Shown: positions 55,543-64,000, counted from the stretch's first letter. The stretch: DNA of 64,000 nucleotides from Burkholderia seminalis DSM 23518 (GCF_902832885.1 NZ_CADFDK010000003.1:186001-250000); one strand, 5' to 3'. Notes: generated by a model not told the origin, from the sequence alone. Numbers and translations: made by a program.

Positions 55543-56760
55543 ATGACTGCCCGTGATGCCGTCGATCCACGCGACGCGTTGCGCGACGCGCTCGCCACGC
55601 TGCCCGATCTCGCGAACGCGATCGGCCAGGATGCCGCGCAACGCGAGGCGCGCCGCGAACTGCCGTTCGAGGGCTTCGCGATCTTTCGGCGCTCGGCACT
55701 GGGCGCGCTGCGGATTCCGGTGGCACGCGGCGGCCTCGGCGGCACGCTGGTCGATCTGTTCGATACGATCGCGACGCTGGCCGCCGCCGATTCGAATCTC
55801 GCGCACGCCTTGCGCATTCACTACGACCAGACCGAGACGCTGCGGCTGTCGCCGCGCACACCGTTCAACGACGTGCAGCTCGAACGCGTGCTGGCCGGCG
55901 CGATCTTCGGCGGCGCGTCGACCGAGCTCGGCACGTCGCGGCCGGGCGAAAACACGACCGTGTTGCGCCGGGACGGCGATCACCATCGGGTCACGGGACG
56001 AAAATACTATTCGACGGGCACCGCGTTTGCCGATTTCGCGCGCATCAACGTGGAAAACGAGCAGGGCGACGCGCTGGCCGTGATCATTCCCGTCGCGCGC
56101 GACGGCGTGCAGGTGCTCGACGACTGGGACGGGATGGGGCAGCGCATGACGGCGAGCGGCAGCCTGCTGCTCGACAACGTGCAGGTGTTCGCGGACGAAG
56201 TGACCGCGCGCGACGGGTCGACGCTCGTCGGCCGCCATTGCGGCGCGCTGCGGCAGCTGCATCTCGTCGCGACGGCGGCGGGCATCGTGCGCAACGTGGT
56301 GGCCGATACACGTCGCTACGTGCTCGTGCACGGACGCCCGGCGCTGCACAGCCCGGCGCCCACCGCGCACGACGACCATTTCGTCCAGCAGGTCGTCGGC
56401 GAGCTGTCTGCGCACAGCCACGCGATCGACGCGCTCGTGCGCGAAAACGCACGGGCGCTCGATCGCTCCGCCGACGCGATCGAAGCGGGCGACGCCGACG
56501 CGCATGCGCACGTGCTCGACAGCGCGCTCGCGACCGCGCGCACGCAGCTGATCGTCAGCAAGCTCGCGCTGCATGCGGCCGAGCGGCTGTTCGAAGTCGG
56601 CGGCGCGTCGGCGACGGCGCGCGCGCACAACTTCGACCGGCACTGGCGCAACCTGCGCACGATCTTCAGTCACAACCCGCTGCTGCACAAGGCACGCGTG
56701 ATCGGCGACTACGAACTGAACGGCGTGACGACGCACCTGACCGAAGGGCGCGTGTTCTGA
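55543..56760 (+). CDS. Acyl-CoA dehydrogenase-family flavoprotein (DszC/SfnC-like)
   Basis: This 405-residue flavoprotein has the acyl-CoA dehydrogenase fold: IPVARGGLGGTLVDLFDTIATLAAADSNLAHAL, FGGASTELGTSRPGENTTVL, RVTGRKYYSTGTAFADFARI and the C-terminal LFEVGGASATARAHNFDRHWRNLRTIFSHNPLLHKARVIGDYELNG. That ending is typical of the DszC/SfnC monooxygenase-like group rather than fatty-acid enzymes. It would use reduced FMN and oxygen on a sulfur-containing compound. The start MTARDAVDP at 55543 fits the promoter upstream. Convergent with an SfnG-like monooxygenase, which supports a sulfur role. Substrate inferred. Confidence 0.82.
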   Translation: MTARDAVDPRDALRDALATLPDLANAIGQDAAQREARRELPFEGFAIFRRSALGALRIPVARGGLGGTLVDLFDTIATLAAADSNLAHALRIHYDQTETLRLSPRTPFNDVQLERVLAGAIFGGASTELGTSRPGENTTVLRRDGDHHRVTGRKYYSTGTAFADFARINVENEQGDALAVIIPVARDGVQVLDDWDGMGQRMTASGSLLLDNVQVFADEVTARDGSTLVGRHCGALRQLHLVATAAGIVRNVVADTRRYVLVHGRPALHSPAPTAHDDHFVQQVVGELSAHSHAIDALVRENARALDRSADAIEAGDADAHAHVLDSALATARTQLIVSKLALHAAERLFEVGGASATARAHNFDRHWRNLRTIFSHNPLLHKARVIGDYELNGVTTHLTEGRVF

Positions 56761-56790
56761 TCGCACCAGGCCGGTTGCCGCGGCCGGACG

Positions 56791-57978
56791 TCAGCGCCGC
56801 AAGCCGGCTTCGCGCAGCAACGGCAGCACGCGTTCGCCGAAGAAGTCGAGGTCGGGCCTGAAGTCGTAGAAGCTCAGCTGGATACCGTCGATGCCGGCGC
56901 GGTGCAGCCGCACGATGGTGTCGGCGACTTCGTCGGGCGAGCCCGTGATCGAGATGTTGCCGCCGATCGCACGCGCGGCCGTCTGCGAACGCTGGTCGAA
57001 GCCGCCGCGCCACGCATGCGCGTCGCTGTCGAAACGGTGAAAGCTGCCTTCGTCCGCGTGCGCGACGATCGCGTCGCGGTACGCGCGCGCTTGCGCCGCC
57101 GTCTCGCGGCAGATCACGAGCGGATTGAGCAGCGTGCGGATCGTCCGGCCGCGTGCGGCAGCGGCCGCCTTCACGCGGGCAGTATGCGCGGGCAGCGCGT
57201 CGATCGCCCGTTCGGCGTCGGGGCCGGCCGGGCTCGTGACGAACACGATGTCCGAATAGCGCGCCGCGAATTCGATGCCGGCGTCGGAGCCCGTTGCGTT
57301 GATCAGCAACGGGCGGCCGTAACGCGGCTTCGGCGTCACGAATGCGCCGCCCAGGCGCCAGTTCGACAGTGCCGGCGTATAACTGAAGTTGTCCGGTTGC
57401 GCCCACAACTGCTGGACCGCATCGAGGAATTCCGCGGCCATCTCGTAGCGTCGGTCGTGCTCGATCCGGTTCCAGCCGAACATCTCGTGTTCGATCGCGC
57501 GATGACCCGTCACGACGTTGATGCCCCAGCGCCCGCGCGAGATGTGATCGAGCGTCGCGGTGAATTTCGCGAAATGCAGCGGATGCCACGGCCCGTAGAG
57601 CACGTGGCTCGTCGCGACGAGGATGATCCGCTCGGTGCGCGCGGTCAGCGCGGCCAGCGTCATGAACGAGTCGAGCGCCTGGCCGTCGAACACGCCGCCG
57701 TAGCCGCCTTTCGGCAGCCACTGCGACAGCGCGAACACCAGATCGAAGCCGAGTGCCTCGGCGCGCACGACCAGATCGGCGTTGTAGTCGAAGGTCCAGT
57801 CGGTGGAACGCGGCAAGGTCGACGCGCTCCATCCGCCGGCCTGGATCGGCAGGAACAGCCCGAGCATCAGCGGCTGCGCGAGCGCTCGCGACACGGGGCT
57901 GTCGGGGAAATCCGCCGGTGAACGGACGTCGACGAACGGCGACGGCGCGAGCGGGGCGGCAAGGGAGGTGTCGCTCAT
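56791..57978 (-). CDS. FMN-dependent monooxygenase of the bacterial luciferase family (SfnG/SsuD-like)
   Basis: This 395-residue luciferase-like enzyme has LGLFLPIQAGGWSAST, WTFDYNADLVVRAEALGFDLVFALSQWLPKGG, AALTARTERIILVATSHVLYGPWHPLHFAKF, DHISRGRWGINVVTGHRAIEHEMFG and YGRPLLINATGSDAGIEFAARYSD. The NVVTG and ATGSD blocks are the family hallmarks. Its closest functional relatives are dimethyl-sulfone and alkanesulfonate monooxygenases. The start MSDTSLAAPL at 57978 follows CAGGAG. It needs an NAD(P)H:FMN reductase, not encoded here. A role in getting sulfur from organosulfur compounds is inferred from family and neighbours. Confidence 0.85.
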   Translation of the reverse strand: MSDTSLAAPLAPSPFVDVRSPADFPDSPVSRALAQPLMLGLFLPIQAGGWSASTLPRSTDWTFDYNADLVVRAEALGFDLVFALSQWLPKGGYGGVFDGQALDSFMTLAALTARTERIILVATSHVLYGPWHPLHFAKFTATLDHISRGRWGINVVTGHRAIEHEMFGWNRIEHDRRYEMAAEFLDAVQQLWAQPDNFSYTPALSNWRLGGAFVTPKPRYGRPLLINATGSDAGIEFAARYSDIVFVTSPAGPDAERAIDALPAHTARVKAAAAARGRTIRTLLNPLVICRETAAQARAYRDAIVAHADEGSFHRFDSDAHAWRGGFDQRSQTAARAIGGNISITGSPDEVADTIVRLHRAGIDGIQLSFYDFRPDLDFFGERVLPLLREAGLRR

Positions 57979-58157
57979 GGCTTGCTCCTGGCGAGGGTGG
58001 CGCGCGCCGGGCAACGGCGACGGGCGCGACGCCCGTCCGGTTCGGCGTTCACGCAGGCGGCCTCGCGCGGCGAAACGCACATTCTCGGCAACCGGGCACG
58101 GCGCGGCAAACAACGAATCCCGCTTTGCTTATCGCGCCGCCCCCGATACGCGTGCCG

Positions 58158-59342
58158 TCAGAACTTCACGCGCAGCCCGCTGACGAACGCGAGCTGCCGG
58201 TTCGTCGACGACGCGCTGCCGATGTTCGAGATCGCGGCGATCTTGCGATAGCCGCCCGACGTGGCCGTGCTCGCATCGCCGGCCGCGAGCTGGTAGATGC
58301 CCGATACGTAGATGTCGGAGCGCTTCGACAGCGCATAGTCGAACCCGAGCGTGAACTGGTGCCAGCGCGGCTTCAGCGTCTGGCCGCCGGTGCCCGGCAG
58401 GCCGCTCGCGCGCCCGTCGGTGAACGTATAGACGCCGATCAGCGTGGCGGCCGGCGTGATCTGGTAGCGCGCGTTCACGTCGTAGTTGTTGAACTTGCGC
58501 GACGAGCCGTCGACATAGTCGAGTTGCGTGCGACTCCAGGCAAAGCCGACCGTCGCGCGGCCGAGCGCGTAGTTCGCGCCCAGCGCCCCGATCTGCTGCT
58601 TGAGCACGCCGCCGTTCAGCCCGTAGAAGAATGCGCCGCTGTAGTCGTTGCCGGTGGTCGAGGTCGCGCCGCCCACCGCGCCGCTTGTGTTCGACGTCGC
58701 GTTCGGGTGATTGAACCGCACGTAGCCGCCGCCGACCGACAGCGGGCCGTTCACGTAGTTCGCCGATGCACCCCACGCGTTGTTGTTCGAGAAACCCGTG
58801 CCCGCTCCGCCGTTCGCCTGGTTGCTGAATGCATAGAGCAGGTCGGCCGTGAAGCCGGCGATCGTGTCGCTGCGGAACTTCACCGCGTTGTTCAGCCGGA
58901 AGCTCTGGTTCAGGTTGTCGTTGTCGCCCACGTGAGTGGCCGGCGACCAGAAGCCGGCGCCGGAGTACTGCGCGACGAGGTCGGTGATCGGCTCGTACTG
59001 GCGGCCGAACGTCAGCGTGCCGAGGCCCGACCTGGCGAGACCCACGTACGCGGAGCGGCCGAACAGTCGGCCGCCCTGGCCGAGGCCGCCGTCGCTCGGC
59101 CGGAACCCGCTTTCGAGCGTGAAGACCGCCTGCAGGCCGCCGCCAAGATCTTCCGCGCCTTTCAGGCCCCAGCGGCTGCCGCTCAGCTTGCCGCTCGTCT
59201 GCTGGATGTTGCTCGCGCCGCCCTGGTTGTTCGTATACGCGATGCCGGCGTCGACGACGCCGTACAACGTCACCGAGCTCTGCGCGTACGCACTGACCGA
59301 ACCGATCGAAACCAAACCCAGTACTACCGATTTTTTGATCAT
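58158..59342 (-). CDS. Gram-negative trimeric porin
   Basis: This 394-residue outer-membrane protein has a signal peptide ending SVSAYA (about residue 20) and the burkholderial porin opening QSSVTLYGVVDAGIAY. It continues with GSRWGLKGAEDLGGGLQAVFTLESGF, a constriction-loop region FGRQYEP, alternating beta strands and a final Phe (LRVKF). It forms a 16-strand diffusion pore, of the OpcP/Omp38 type. ATG 59342 is preceded by AGAGGA. It lies between two sulfur-metabolism-like genes and may admit sulfonates or sulfones; this is a guess. Confidence 0.93.
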   Translation of the reverse strand: MIKKSVVLGLVSIGSVSAYAQSSVTLYGVVDAGIAYTNNQGGASNIQQTSGKLSGSRWGLKGAEDLGGGLQAVFTLESGFRPSDGGLGQGGRLFGRSAYVGLARSGLGTLTFGRQYEPITDLVAQYSGAGFWSPATHVGDNDNLNQSFRLNNAVKFRSDTIAGFTADLLYAFSNQANGGAGTGFSNNNAWGASANYVNGPLSVGGGYVRFNHPNATSNTSGAVGGATSTTGNDYSGAFFYGLNGGVLKQQIGALGANYALGRATVGFAWSRTQLDYVDGSSRKFNNYDVNARYQITPAATLIGVYTFTDGRASGLPGTGGQTLKPRWHQFTLGFDYALSKRSDIYVSGIYQLAAGDASTATSGGYRKIAAISNIGSASSTNRQLAFVSGLRVKF

Positions 59343-59832
59343 CGCTATCCTCTGTTTTTTATGGGTACGTCCGTGAGGATCACGATGCTATTGACGACAG
59401 ACGCGCCGATGAACGGTCGATCCGTGGTTTGTAAATCGTCGCGCGGCCGATTTGTAATGTGCAGGGTCGCCGGCCCGGCATGTCCGTCGTGATCGCGTCC
59501 GGCGTGCATGCTGCGGCGAACACATCGCCTGGACCGCATACGGCGGGCAGCGGTAACCCGTGCGTGATGTCATATCGATCGATGAAATCGTTCGATATCC
59601 GCAATATGTGCAGACCCGACCGCGATGTTTTTATGCAACGCCCGCTAGGCGGCGTAGCACCGATGCGCTATGCGGTCCCGCATATCGATTCCGCAAAACG
59701 TTGGTAGGGCCGCACGACGCGTGACGGTAGAGTCGGGCATCCGGTCGCGGGCCGGCATGCGCCGGGAATCGACGCGCACACGGGTGCAAGCGTCCCGGCC
59801 GGGTGGATCAACGAACATGGGAGCCGATTGAC
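59343..59832. promoter_or_regulatory. Divergent upstream region of the porin and DUF3088 genes
   Basis: 490 bp without a supported gene. It includes the promoters of both. The left end has CATAAAAAACAGAGGATAGCG in the porin direction. A plus-strand 82-codon frame at 59459-59707 has no ribosome-binding site and no family resemblance. No repeats of note. Confidence 0.4.
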
Positions 59833-60177
59833 ATGAGTCGCGATGTACTGTTTCTGCTGGAACCGGGCTTTGCCGATCCGAAGCATCCGGGCCAACGCTT
59901 CGTCTGTCCGCATGGACTGTCGATCGAAGGACTGCTGGCGAGCGCGCCCGATCGTGCCGGCCGCCTCGACGTGAAACGCGTCGGGTTCGAGTGGCCGCGG
60001 GCCGCGGTGATCGACGCGCTCGACGATACCCATCAGGGCCTGCCGGTCCTCGTGCTCGGCCGCGACCAGCCGGCGCCCGACGACGCGCAGACGCTCGGCG
60101 ACGTGCGCTTCGTCACCGACGCGCGCCGCATTCTCGAGCTGCTGGCCGAGCGCCACGGATTTCCGGCGCTGCATTGA
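59833..60177 (+). CDS. DUF3088 family protein
   Basis: This 114-residue protein contains LFLLEPGFADPKHPGQRFVCPHGLSIEGLLAS, VKRVGFEWPRAAVIDALDDTHQGLPVLVLG and the C-terminal RFVTDARRILELLAERHGFP. This is the DUF3088 pattern, a thioredoxin-fold-like small domain with a conserved C/H pair (VCPHG). It is 42 bp before the SsuA-like gene on the same strand and probably cotranscribed. Function unknown; the sulfur-related setting suggests a redox or sulfur-transfer role. Confidence 0.8.
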   Translation: MSRDVLFLLEPGFADPKHPGQRFVCPHGLSIEGLLASAPDRAGRLDVKRVGFEWPRAAVIDALDDTHQGLPVLVLGRDQPAPDDAQTLGDVRFVTDARRILELLAERHGFPALH

Positions 60178-60219
60178 CACGCCGGTTCCGGCAACCCATT
60201 CAATCGACAGGAGCATCCG

Positions 60220-61218
60220 ATGTCGTCAATCTCGGCGTCACGCCGCCGCCTGCTGCTCGCCGGCGCCGCGGTCGTGGTGGCACCCCTGGCCGCGAGGTCC
60301 GTGTTCGCGGCGCCGGCCGTCAACACCGATCTCGCCGGCACGACGTTGCGCGTCGCGACCTACAAGGGCGGCTGGCGCGCGCTGCTGCAGGCGGCCGGGC
60401 TCGGCGACACGCCGTACCGGATCGACTGGCGCGAGCTGAACAACGGCGTGCTGCATATCGAGGCGCTCAATGCCGATGCGCTTGATATCGGTTCGGGCAG
60501 CGAAATCCCCGCGGTGTTCGCCGCGCGCCAGAAAGCCGACGTGCGGTTCATTTCGCGGGTGCGCGAAGACCTGAACAACCAGGTCACGCTCGCGCGCAAG
60601 GACACGCCGATCCGCAGCATCGCGGCGCTGAAGGGCAAGCGCGTCGGCTATGTGCGTGCGACGACGTCGCACTATTTTCTGTATCGCCAGCTGACGGAGG
60701 CCGGCCTCGGTTTCGACGACATCCAGCCGATCAACCTGTCGCCGACCGACGGGTTGTCTGCGTACGATCGCGGCGACATCGACGCGTGGGCGATCTACGG
60801 CTACAACGGCCAGCTCGCGCGCAATCGCTACGGCGCGCGCGTGCTGAAGACGGGGAAGGGCTATCTGTCGGGAAATTTTCCGGTGTACGCGAATCCCCGG
60901 GTGCTCGACGATGCGCGCCGGCGCGCGGCCACCGCCGATCTGCTGCTGCGGTTCCGGCACGCGTATGCGTGGGCGAACGGGCGCTTCCGCGACTATGCGC
61001 TCGCGCAGAACCGCGAGACGCGCGTGCCGGTTGCCGATCTCGTCGCGATGTTCGACCAGCGCAGCGAAGACTTCGCGCTACTGCCGGTGACGCCCGACGT
61101 GGTCGCGCAGCATCAACAGGTCGCCGATGTGTTTACCCGGATCGGCGTACTCGACGGGCCGGCCAACGTCGCACCGTTGTGGGATACGTCGTTCAATTCG
61201 GTGGTTGTGGCGGGGTGA
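60220..61218 (+). CDS. ABC transporter substrate-binding protein, aliphatic sulfonate (SsuA/nitrate/taurine) type
   Basis: This 332-residue protein has a twin-arginine-like signal (SRRRLLLAG, cleavage near VFA-AP). The NMT1/SsuA-like fold follows: LRVATYKGGWRALLQAAG, VLHIEALNADALDIGSGSEIPAVFAA, LKGKRVGYVRATTSHYFLYRQLTEAGL and DIDAWAIYGYNGQLARN. It would bind sulfonate-type compounds in the periplasm. No permease or ATPase gene is adjacent, so it must share an ABC complex encoded elsewhere or have lost its partners. ATG 60220 follows GACAGGAG. Confidence 0.88.
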   Translation: MSSISASRRRLLLAGAAVVVAPLAARSVFAAPAVNTDLAGTTLRVATYKGGWRALLQAAGLGDTPYRIDWRELNNGVLHIEALNADALDIGSGSEIPAVFAARQKADVRFISRVREDLNNQVTLARKDTPIRSIAALKGKRVGYVRATTSHYFLYRQLTEAGLGFDDIQPINLSPTDGLSAYDRGDIDAWAIYGYNGQLARNRYGARVLKTGKGYLSGNFPVYANPRVLDDARRRAATADLLLRFRHAYAWANGRFRDYALAQNRETRVPVADLVAMFDQRSEDFALLPVTPDVVAQHQQVADVFTRIGVLDGPANVAPLWDTSFNSVVVAG

Positions 61219-61226
61219 CGCGCCGC

Positions 61227-61273
61227 CGCCGGGCGCTGCTCATGTGAACGGGCGATGCGACGGGCCCGGCGGA
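61227..61273. terminator. Hairpin between convergent genes
   Basis: CCGCCGGGC (61227-61235) and GCCCGGCGG (61265-61273) are perfect 9-bp arms with a 29-base loop, between the SBP stop and the stop of the convergent membrane-protein gene. It could end both. Confidence 0.45.
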
Positions 61274-61274
61274 A

Positions 61275-61595
61275 TCAGGAGAACGTCGTCGCGACCATGA
61301 TGCCGAATACCAGCCCGATCGCGATCCCGCTGAGCCGGCCGTAAATCGACGCGCGAACATTGTCGTCGAGCACGAACGGCGAGCGCTTGTGCTTCCAGAT
61401 CGTGCTCAGTGCCACCGGGCGGGTGAGCAGCGCGATGCATGCGATCAGCACGGGCGTGGCGATGAGCATCGCGATGCGCTGCCCGTTCCAGTCGACGCCG
61501 TGCATGGCGAGCGAAACCAGCGCGGCGAGCGGCACCTCGACGCACAGGCCGAGCAACGAGCCGCTGACGAATGAATCTCCCGGGGACTGGAACAT
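61275..61595 (-). CDS. Small integral membrane protein (DUF2798-like)
   Basis: This 106-residue protein has three hydrophobic segments: SFVSGSLLGLCVEVPLAALVSLAMHG, IAMLIATPVLIACIALLT and IYGRLSGIAIGLVFGIMVATTFS. Its first part is like small DUF2798 membrane proteins, a weak match. MFQSPGDSFV at 61595 has AGGA at good spacing, whereas a longer in-frame extension is Pro/Arg-rich and unlike a membrane protein. Function unknown. Confidence 0.65.
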   Translation of the reverse strand: MFQSPGDSFVSGSLLGLCVEVPLAALVSLAMHGVDWNGQRIAMLIATPVLIACIALLTRPVALSTIWKHKRSPFVLDDNVRASIYGRLSGIAIGLVFGIMVATTFS

Positions 61596-62060
61596 GATCG
61601 GTCCTGGCGTTCGAATGAAATCGGCAACGCGGTCGAGCTGCCGAGGGAAAACTTCACGGCCGGCGCCCGCGGCCGGTCGACCGTGGGCGGCATCGGCGAG
61701 GATGACGGCCGGATGGTAAGGCAAATTGCCGGCCGGTTGTCGGTCATTCAAGCTATTTAACAAATGCCCGGCGCCGCGGCATTTTCATCCCGCATCGGGC
61801 GCCGGCGCGATCGTGATCGTCGGGCAATCGGGCCGGGTACGACGCACCGGCGTGCGTCTTCAGGAATCCGTCGTTCTTCATTACAATCGGACATCGCTTG
61901 TCGAGCGAACGGATGCGTCGATACGAAGCCGCTGAAATGGATTCACCGCGATATCGTATGACGATAACGAATATTCGATTGCTGCCCGGCAACCGGTCTC
62001 GCGCGCAAGAACCTGCAGCCGGACTGACTCGATACGCGCCACCTTTTCGCCACCACACGC
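61596..62060. promoter_or_regulatory. Divergent intergenic region
   Basis: 465 bp between the small membrane protein and the glycosyltransferase-like gene. It is less GC-rich at 61740-61780 and 61950-61985 (ATATCGTATGACGATAACGAATATTCG), the latter about 80-110 bp before the ATG and a likely promoter area. No gene supported. Confidence 0.4.
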
Positions 62061-63335
62061 ATGAACACGTCCGATAACAACGAGACCAGCCGCCGCCATC
62101 TCGTCGCCTTCGCGATCGACGACAACCGGCAAGCCTGGTACGAGATGGTCATTCCGTTCATCGTCTCGCTGCGCGCGACGGACTACCGCGGGCGCATCGG
62201 CGTCATCGGCTACGGCTTGTCCGCCGACAAGCAGCAGCGGCTGCGCGATAACGGTATCGAAGTCTATGCCGGGGCAGGCGTCGGCGACCTTTCGTGGGAT
62301 CGCTACATCTCCGCGGCCGCGGTCTTCGACGCCGATCCGGAACTGCAGACGCTCGCGCTCTACGACGCCGATATCTGGTTCCCGGGGCCGCGATTCGATA
62401 TCTTCGACGTCGCGACCGATGACGATCTGCTGCACGTCGCGCCCGATGCCCACTTCTGCGCGTTCGTGATGTCGCCGATCATCGGCGAGCGGCGGGACGC
62501 GCTGGTCCGTCAGTGCGTCCAGGACGTACTCGATCGGGTCGGGCATCCGTTGCAGGCGGGGCTTGTCGTGGGCGGCCGAGCGCCGTGGGCGCGGTTTGCG
62601 CAGTATGTCCGCGAGCAGGCTGGACGCATCGGCCTGGACTTCGCCGGGATCCACGGGCTCGATACGACGTTCCTGCATCTGTGGGGCGGGCTGGGGCAGG
62701 TTCGCCTGGTCGGCTGCGAACAGAATTTCGTCACGAAATGGGGGCTTCACGAGCGGCACGATTTCGATGCCGTGCAAATCCTGCTCGAGCATCAGGGCAA
62801 GCCGATCCGCGGCCTGCACATGACGGGCGACGTGCGCTTCCTCAATCACTGGCGATATCTGTCTCGCGATGCCGAGCAGGCGATCGCGCTCGGCCAGGCG
62901 TTCGCGTTGCCGCCCGAACCCGGCATGCGGGAACAGCCGGCCGCCCTCGACGCGCTTCCGCTCGAACGCCTCGCCGCCAACGGGCTGGCGCTCGTGGCCG
63001 CGCACGAGGACGTGCTGCCGGATGTCCCGCGTCTCGCCGCGGGAGCGTCGTTCCGGCACCCGCAGGGCAGTGCGCTCAATGCATGGGCGTCGCACACGGT
63101 CGAATTCGAGGTGACGCGCGAACGGACGGTGCTGGACATCGGGCTGTCGCACCTGAGCGGCCAGCCGTCGGCGCCCCGGGCGCATGTGGCGCGCAATGGT
63201 GAAAGCGTCTCGCTGCAGGCGCCGTACAAGATCAGCGTCTCGACGCAACCGGGCGACCGCATCGTGTTGAGCGCGCTCACGTTGCCGGGGCAGGCATGCC
63301 ATACCGCGTGGGATATCGTCGTGCGACACGCGTGA
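62061..63335 (+). CDS. Glycosyltransferase-like protein with a DxD motif
   Basis: This 424-residue soluble protein opens with LVAFAIDDNRQAWYEMVIPFIVSLRATDYRGRIGVIGYGLSADKQQRL, as in GT8-type nucleotide-sugar transferases. LALYDADIWFPGP is a DxD motif (D102-D104), followed by a QAGLVVGGRAPWARF region and a long C-terminal beta-rich part (HTVEFEVTRERTVLDI...). The family and sugar donor are not certain. The first 280 residues look catalytic and the last 100 look like a binding or structural domain. Next to a convergent methyltransferase gene. No signal peptide. Confidence 0.65.
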   Translation: MNTSDNNETSRRHLVAFAIDDNRQAWYEMVIPFIVSLRATDYRGRIGVIGYGLSADKQQRLRDNGIEVYAGAGVGDLSWDRYISAAAVFDADPELQTLALYDADIWFPGPRFDIFDVATDDDLLHVAPDAHFCAFVMSPIIGERRDALVRQCVQDVLDRVGHPLQAGLVVGGRAPWARFAQYVREQAGRIGLDFAGIHGLDTTFLHLWGGLGQVRLVGCEQNFVTKWGLHERHDFDAVQILLEHQGKPIRGLHMTGDVRFLNHWRYLSRDAEQAIALGQAFALPPEPGMREQPAALDALPLERLAANGLALVAAHEDVLPDVPRLAAGASFRHPQGSALNAWASHTVEFEVTRERTVLDIGLSHLSGQPSAPRAHVARNGESVSLQAPYKISVSTQPGDRIVLSALTLPGQACHTAWDIVVRHA

Positions 63336-63386
63336 TGCCGCGGCTGCCAGGCATGCAGTAGGCCGATACGTGCCGGCGCGGATGCG

Positions 63387-64000
63387 TCAGGCGGCGAAGA
63401 TCCGGCGCTGGTAGTCGAGGATCAGGCGATCGATGTCCTGCGCGGCGCGCGGCGGCTGGCTTTTCGGTTCGAGCCAGAGCCATCGCATCATCCGGTAGCG
63501 CGCCTCGACGCACATCAGCCAGGCGTCCCAGTCCGACCAGTGGCGCAGCAGCGGGATATTGCGAATGTCCCGCAATCCGTCGCGGATCTCGTACACGTGG
63601 AAATGCTGGCTCGCGCGCTGGCTCAATTCGTCGAATGCGCGGGCGGCCTGCTCCGGGTCGGACAGCAGGAAATCGTGGATCTCGATGATCACGTGGCTGC
63701 CGGAGAGCTGTTCCAGCAGCGTGTCGTCGAACAGGTCGAATTCCGCGCCTTCGATATCGCACAGGATGACGCGTTCGGCCGGCGCGCCGCCGCGCTCCGA
63801 CAGGATCGCCGGCAGGTCGCGATCGGCCTTGCCGTAGACCGCGACGCGATCCGCCAGCCCCATCTCCGCGGCGCGGTGCTGGATGGCCTGGCGGCGCTGC
63901 TCGTCCATCTCGAAGCACAGGCTGCGGGCAAAGACGTTGTTCCGGACCAGGCCGATGCCGAAGATCCCGTCGGCGGCCCCGAGATCGACCAGCACCTTGT
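63387..64000 (-). CDS. FkbM-type methyltransferase (partial, 5' end outside window)
   Basis: At least 204 residues of a SAM-dependent methyltransferase are visible. They begin inside motif I (KVLVDLGAADGIFGIGLV), followed by CFEMDEQRRQAIQHRAAEMGL and VILCDIEGAEFDLFDD, the post-motif typical of FkbM-like enzymes (DIEGxE). A C-terminal part has WDAWLMCVEARYRM. The gene is convergent with the glycosyltransferase-like gene. Its N-terminus lies beyond base 64000. Such enzymes methylate sugars, polyketides or polysaccharides. Confidence 0.75.
   Translation of the reverse strand, partial: KVLVDLGAADGIFGIGLVRNNVFARSLCFEMDEQRRQAIQHRAAEMGLADRVAVYGKADRDLPAILSERGGAPAERVILCDIEGAEFDLFDDTLLEQLSGSHVIIEIHDFLLSDPEQAARAFDELSQRASQHFHVYEIRDGLRDIRNIPLLRHWSDWDAWLMCVEARYRMMRWLWLEPKSQPPRAAQDIDRLILDYQRRIFAA

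Noticed and set aside
59459-59707. 82-codon plus-strand frame between porin and DUF3088
   Set aside because: No ribosome-binding site and no protein-like hydrophobic pattern; considered chance.

Overview
The window is very GC-rich, with strong G/C preference at third codon positions. Its gene families (benzoate and catechol genes in the order catBA-benABCD, a TreS-maltokinase/GlgE operon, a Gram-negative porin, a SotB-type exporter and a duplicated SdhB) fit a Burkholderia, most likely of the B. cepacia complex. Placement on a secondary chromosome is an inference from the accessory, catabolic character of the content. I saw no rRNA, tRNA, CRISPR array, insertion sequence or origin.

Region 1 (1-18.3 kb) is a seven-gene minus-strand operon in the order glgE, treS-mak, glgB, glgX, treZ, malQ, treY. 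Most junctions are 4-base ATGA overlaps. It encodes a closed trehalose/alpha-glucan system: trehalose is converted to maltose, then maltose-1-phosphate, then polymerised and branched by GlgE and GlgB; glucan is returned to trehalose by debranching and TreY/TreZ; MalQ recycles short maltooligosaccharides. Region 2 (18.5-23.0 kb) is a second, tightly coupled minus-strand operon: an MgtC-like membrane protein, an unknown protein, a phospholipase D fused to a VTT/DedA membrane domain, an endonuclease/exonuclease/phosphatase-fold enzyme, and a small phage-type protein. A solitary SdhB paralogue follows on the plus strand.

Region 3 (24.2-28.4 kb) is the most interesting locus: a four-gene minus-strand operon of a C-methyltransferase, a class I terpene synthase and two Rieske oxygenases. 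The methyltransferase/terpene synthase pairing is the logic of sodorifen-type C16 homoterpene biosynthesis (methylate and cyclise FPP, then cyclise again). The two oxygenases predict an oxidised product. Region 4 (29.0-35.2 kb) holds a HAD phosphatase, a SotB exporter, a GAF-Fis regulator without an AAA+ domain, and an alcohol/aldehyde dehydrogenase pair.

Region 5 (35.2-46.3 kb) has a broken LysR remnant, a lipoprotein GH27 alpha-galactosidase with two C-terminal carbohydrate-binding-like modules, and the complete benzoate-to-muconolactone operon catB-catA-benABCD. That operon is preceded by a perfect ATAC-N7-GTAT BenM/CatM-type box, but no regulator gene lies beside it. Region 6 (46.4-54.1 kb) is a set of short, independent genes: an orphan OmpR-type response regulator, a GNAT, a Crh-like HPr paralogue that lacks the active-site His, YjdM, a spermidine-synthase-like protein, a ribbon-helix-helix protein, a YoaK membrane protein and a DUF2909 protein. 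Conspicuous AT-rich palindromes lie between them. Region 7 (54.1-61.6 kb) looks like organosulfur scavenging: an SDR with an AraC regulator, a DszC/SfnC-type flavoprotein, an SfnG-like FMN monooxygenase, a porin, a DUF3088 protein and an SsuA-like binding protein. The window ends with a glycosyltransferase-like protein and a truncated FkbM-type methyltransferase.
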